From Anaerolineaceae bacterium (GTDB lineage Bacteria; Chloroflexota; Anaerolineae; Anaerolineales; Anaerolineaceae): 36,219 nt of DNA. Both the position numbers and the translations under genes were made by a program. Where the stretch lies: the NCBI GenBank assembly GCA_003563055.1, contig PWSY01000047.1, positions 1-36,219 on the forward strand. The letters run 5' to 3'. The notes under the pieces are model-generated. The model saw nothing but the letters and a program-made list of their open reading frames with translations, was not told where the DNA came from and did no database searches. Within the stretch, counting starts at the first letter, position 1, and every line of letters begins with the position of its first letter. This document shows positions 33,078 through 36,219 of this stretch, piece by piece.

Positions 33078-34541
33078 ATGAGTAAAAATACTGAATCCAG
33101 GCTACACGAAAGCATTATGCGATTCTCCGAAATCCTGTCACCTCAAGAGATCAGGGAAATTATTGCCATCCAGGATCAGCCTTTGCCCACTGGCATACGC
33201 ATTAACCCCCTGAAATCGGATCCACACCTGAAGATCAAAGATTTGGCGTCTCGCTACGGCTGGTGTGTCCAATCTCTACCCTACTGTGAGAATGGCTGGA
33301 CAATTCAACAATCAATCGTCTCCCCCGGGTTAACCATAGAGCACCGCATGGGTCAGTATTATATCCAGGATGCGGCCTCGATGGTTCCGGTAAGCTTATT
33401 TAATTTAGAAACGCCACAACCACTGGTTTTAGATTTAGCAGCATCCCCTGGGGGTAAAACCACACATCTGATCGACAGGACAAATGACCGGGGATTTATC
33501 CTAGCCAATGATGCCAGCAAAGGGCGTATCCCGGCTTTGCGGTCTGTGCTCGTCAACTGGGGAGCAGCAAACACTATTGTGACCAATTTTCCCGGCGAAA
33601 AGTTCGGTGCCTGGTACCCTGAGACCTTCGACCTGGTCTTGCTGGATGCACCCTGCAGCATGGAAAACCTGCGGCCAGCCCCCAATCACCCTTTGCGAGA
33701 GACAACACAAACTGAGCGATCAAGATTGCAGGAACGCCAGATAAACCTTCTCATCAGTGGGTTACAAGCGCTAAAAATCGGTGGGCAAATCGTCTATGCC
33801 ACCTGCTCTCTGGCGCCAGAAGAAGATGAGGCAGTAATCGACACCACTATTCAAAAATTCCCCGATGCATTAAAAATACTGGATGTGTCCGAAAAAGTTC
33901 CCAATGGGATACCCGGGTTGGCAGAATTTAATCATCAGACCTTCCATAAAGACCTGGCTGGCAGCTTACGGCTGTGGCCCCACCTGACAGGTATGTCCGG
34001 GTTCTTTTGCGCCCTGATGCAAAAAACAGCTCCTGTAAAGGTCCATACGGAACCCGCACCCAGCCGGGACTTTTCCAGGACAGATTTGGGAAAGGTCTCT
34101 GAAGAACTTCAAAATGAAATCTTTGAGTTTATTCTATTGACCTATGGTTTTGAGTTGTTAAAGATAACCACAGACCAAAACCTCGCATTATTCCAAAGAC
34201 ACGATCAGCTCTTTTTAATTCCAAAACGGTACCTGGAACATTTCATCAACCTGCCATATACATGGATTGGTTTGTCAATCGGTCATTGGAACGATCAGAT
34301 CTTGACCCCCTCCCATGAGTTTATCAGTCGTTTCGGGCACCTGTTCACAAGAGGAATAATCCAGATCGACCACGACCTGATTGCACAATGGTGCAGTGGA
34401 CGGGATATTCGCCACCCTGAAACAGACCTGCAACCTGTTGGTCAATATTTGCTGGTCACGGATAAATCGAGGCGAAATCTCGGTTTAGGGAAACTACTAT
34501 CAAAACGGCTCAGGAATATGCTCCCCCGGCAATCAATTTAA
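33078..34541 (+). CDS. RsmF/YebU-like NOL1/NOP2/Sun-family rRNA m5C methyltransferase
   Basis: A 487-residue RNA m5C methyltransferase. Motifs: GQYYIQDAASMVP (92-104), SAM-binding LDLAASPGGKTTHL (118-131), motif IV DAPCSMENL (190-198, Cys193) and motif VI YATCSLAPEEDE (240-251, catalytic Cys243). A C-terminal region of about 150 residues ends in GLGKLLSKRLRNMLPR, like the PUA-type end of RsmF. There is no NusB-like N-terminal domain, which argues against RsmB. E. coli RsmF makes m5C1407 in helix 44. The usual CSGEG after motif IV is CSMEN. Last gene of the operon, six bases behind the second Arm-like gene, tail-overlapping the acyltransferase gene by nine bases. Confidence 0.87.
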   Translation: MSKNTESRLHESIMRFSEILSPQEIREIIAIQDQPLPTGIRINPLKSDPHLKIKDLASRYGWCVQSLPYCENGWTIQQSIVSPGLTIEHRMGQYYIQDAASMVPVSLFNLETPQPLVLDLAASPGGKTTHLIDRTNDRGFILANDASKGRIPALRSVLVNWGAANTIVTNFPGEKFGAWYPETFDLVLLDAPCSMENLRPAPNHPLRETTQTERSRLQERQINLLISGLQALKIGGQIVYATCSLAPEEDEAVIDTTIQKFPDALKILDVSEKVPNGIPGLAEFNHQTFHKDLAGSLRLWPHLTGMSGFFCALMQKTAPVKVHTEPAPSRDFSRTDLGKVSEELQNEIFEFILLTYGFELLKITTDQNLALFQRHDQLFLIPKRYLEHFINLPYTWIGLSIGHWNDQILTPSHEFISRFGHLFTRGIIQIDHDLIAQWCSGRDIRHPETDLQPVGQYLLVTDKSRRNLGLGKLLSKRLRNMLPRQSI

Positions 34542-35210
34542 ATATTCGATATAATCACCTTGCTCAAAATTTCCTTGGGCATAGACGCCATGATACGCAT
34601 CGGGCAACAACTTGGTAACTTCCAGCATAATGGCATCCGTTACTGCCTGTATAACCGCCTTGTCCTTCTTCTGACCGTTGAAATCAATGCGAAAGAGGTC
34701 TCCCACCCGAATTTTCATGGGCGTTCGCTTCAATCGCTTGAAATTTTCGTTAAAATCTTCATGACCATAAAAAGCCATTGGCATGATCGGCACATCATAC
34801 ATGCTAACCAGTAAAGCAATTCCTGGTTTGCCCCGAATCATGCGACCGTCCTCAGACCGGGTGCCCTCCGGGGCCACGGCCAAAATCATACCTTCCTTGA
34901 GTGCTTTTTTAGCTTTCTGAAAGGCTGAAAAATCAGCAGTATCACGATCGAGGGGGATGCCGCCCCATAAATTGAATAAAAACCGATGAAACAGGTTATC
35001 CCAGGCCTCTTTTTTAGCCAGGCCAGTTGTAGGACGGGGGTCCAGGTGTGTGATAATAACCGCTGGTTCAAGAAAATTGATATGGTTAGCCACCGCCAGC
35101 AAGGGCCCTTTTTGAGGGACCTTTTCCAGTTCTGTTGAATCAATATCCAATAAAATGTGCGTGATGATTTTTAGAATTTTGTTAACCACAAACCTCAGAA
35201 CGTTTTTCAT
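34533..35210 (-). CDS. PlsC-type 1-acylglycerol-3-phosphate acyltransferase family protein
   Basis: A 225-residue lysophospholipid acyltransferase. The block I motif reads NHINFLE, that is HX4E instead of the nearly universal HX4D. Block III is APEGTRS (EGTR normal), and GKPGIALLVSMYDVPIMPMAF is the usual block IV region. The N-terminus has a hydrophobic stretch for membrane association. I chose the ATG at 35210, which overlaps the lipid kinase stop (ATGA); ATG at 35216 is also possible. Together with the kinase it points to phospholipid or glycolipid synthesis. The stop region overlaps that of the RsmF-like gene on the other strand. Confidence 0.87.
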   Translation of the reverse strand: MKNVLRFVVNKILKIITHILLDIDSTELEKVPQKGPLLAVANHINFLEPAVIITHLDPRPTTGLAKKEAWDNLFHRFLFNLWGGIPLDRDTADFSAFQKAKKALKEGMILAVAPEGTRSEDGRMIRGKPGIALLVSMYDVPIMPMAFYGHEDFNENFKRLKRTPMKIRVGDLFRIDFNGQKKDKAVIQAVTDAIMLEVTKLLPDAYHGVYAQGNFEQGDYIEYLN

Positions 35211-36130
35211 GCACACACCATTTCCAGCTTTTGCCTGAGCACTTCAACATCCAGCGCGTCCCCAGCTTCACAAATTGTTTCTCCATCAGCATGAACTGGC
35301 AGGGTGCCTTTGAGGGCTTTCACCTTGATGACCCGCCCGGATGGCATTTTTATAGCAGGGTGGTTTTCCTGGGTGCCGCTCATTACCTTGGGAAAAAGAC
35401 CCAGCACCTGAAGCCGGGTGACCTGATGCGCAATACATAAACTAAGCAACCCATCTTCGGATGAGGAATGGGGCGCGAACATAAAAGAGCCGCCCATTCG
35501 CTGACCATTCATGATTGACACCAGCAAACAGGGCTGTTCGATCGTCTCACCATCAATATCAATCTCGACAATAGGCGCATCAAAATAAAGAAATATCGTT
35601 TTAAGCGCGGCAATCAGATACGCTGGCACACCACTGATAAATGGCGGTAATTTAGCGGCTTCAAATCCCACCACGGTATCAAATCCAATCCCCACACCAT
35701 TCCCAAAATAGCGCCCCTCAGGGAAGTTTCCGCCCTTAAGGAAGCCGATGTCAATTTTTCTGGTTACCCCATTGACCAGGATTTTACAGGCCGATTCAAG
35801 ATCTTGAGGTACCCCCATCCCGAATGAAAAATCATTGCCTCTGCCAACTGGCAGCACAGCCAGTTTGGCGGTCAATTGAGAGCCATTACAGGCCTTCATC
35901 AACCCATTGATAACCTCATTAGCTGTCCCATCACCTCCCACGGCCACCACCGTCTCATACCCATTCGACCCTGCTTCTTCAGCCAGGCCAATAGCATGTC
36001 CTGGAAAGGTTGTCATGATCAAATCATAATCTATTCCCAATGATGCCAGATAACCTTCAATCTCCGGAATGGCCTTTTTTGCTGCACCTTTACCTGCAAC
36101 CGGGTTGACAATAATACAATGTCTGTTCAA
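35207..36130 (-). CDS. Diacylglycerol/lipid kinase (DagK/YegS family)
   Basis: A 307-residue lipid kinase. The catalytic signature VVAVGGDGTANEVINGLM and the loop VLPVGRGNDFSFGMG are clear, as is the N-terminal IIVNPVAGKGAAKKA and the C-terminal VHADGE, typical of the DAGKc family. The start is TTG at 36130, supported by CAGGAG seven bases upstream. It phosphorylates diacylglycerol or a related lipid (sphingosine and undecaprenol are alternatives within the superfamily). It is coupled to the acyltransferase gene through an ATGA overlap. The 89 bases upstream to the window edge hold its ribosome site; I see no confident promoter. Confidence 0.9.
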   Translation of the reverse strand: MNRHCIIVNPVAGKGAAKKAIPEIEGYLASLGIDYDLIMTTFPGHAIGLAEEAGSNGYETVVAVGGDGTANEVINGLMKACNGSQLTAKLAVLPVGRGNDFSFGMGVPQDLESACKILVNGVTRKIDIGFLKGGNFPEGRYFGNGVGIGFDTVVGFEAAKLPPFISGVPAYLIAALKTIFLYFDAPIVEIDIDGETIEQPCLLVSIMNGQRMGGSFMFAPHSSSEDGLLSLCIAHQVTRLQVLGLFPKVMSGTQENHPAIKMPSGRVIKVKALKGTLPVHADGETICEAGDALDVEVLRQKLEMVCA

Positions 36131-36219
36131 GTGAATCTCCTGTCTGTATACCTGTAAGCATTAACCCAGAATGATCTTTGAAGTTACAAAATAATAACAT
36201 AATCTCTTAAATCCACAAC

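Noticed and set aside
33078-34541. RsmB (m5C967) instead of RsmF
   Set aside because: No NusB-like N-terminal domain, and an RsmF-like C-terminal region is present.

Overview
The window looks like a chromosomal segment of a Chloroflexota bacterium, most likely Anaerolineae. The pointers are F420 biosynthesis genes, an archaeal-type methylmalonyl-CoA mutase large chain, extracytoplasmic proteins with TPTP/EEPT tails, and intermediate GC content. This placement is inference; no rRNA marker is present. I see no tRNA, phage, transposase or CRISPR.

Layout. (1) Positions 1-774 (+) hold the C-terminal part of an S41 processing peptidase. (2) Positions 921-18484 (-) form one long head-to-tail cluster of 16 genes. 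Read from its promoter near 18534 the order is: SsnA-like amidohydrolase, NADPH:F420 reductase, CofE, a 2H phosphoesterase, CofD, CofC, an LLM (F420-type) oxidoreductase, a hotdog thioesterase, a YgfM-like FAD subunit, an XdhD-like 2Fe-2S/molybdopterin protein, XdhC, an FAD+2Fe-2S fusion, a second molybdopterin subunit, YqeB, a YqeC-MocA fusion and a GNAT acetyltransferase. YqeB, YqeC, MocA, SsnA, XdhD and YgfM are the partners of the selenium-dependent molybdenum hydroxylase system, so this unit joins Se/Mo purine-type hydroxylases with making and reducing cofactor F420. (3) Positions 18680-20341 (+) hold a DUF309 protein and an M24 peptidase. (4) Positions 20503-23129 (-) hold methylmalonyl-CoA mutase, its epimerase and a cyclophilin. 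(5) Positions 23338-26758 (+) hold ribosomal protein L9 behind a structured leader, then a RodZ-like protein with two HTH domains overlapping rimO. (6) Positions 26831-29540 (-) hold murJ and a membrane-anchored EEPT-rich protein. (7) Positions 29660-34541 (+) hold five tightly packed RNA-modification genes. (8) Positions 34533-36130 (-) hold a diacylglycerol kinase-type lipid kinase and a PlsC-type acyltransferase.

The most striking region is 29660-34541: a divergent RsmI homologue, a divergent tRNA-guanine transglycosylase homologue, two tandem homologues of the Arm/FmrO 16S rRNA m7G1405 methyltransferases (the second changed in its catalytic-half motifs), and an RsmF-like m5C methyltransferase. 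In known systems RsmI, Arm and RsmF act at C1402, G1405 and C1407, all in helix 44 at the ribosomal decoding centre. One operon therefore appears dedicated to that site, with a transglycosylase of unknown target and a possible second Arm specificity or partner subunit. Its predicted promoter puts the transcription start at or next to the first ATG, suggesting a leaderless mRNA.
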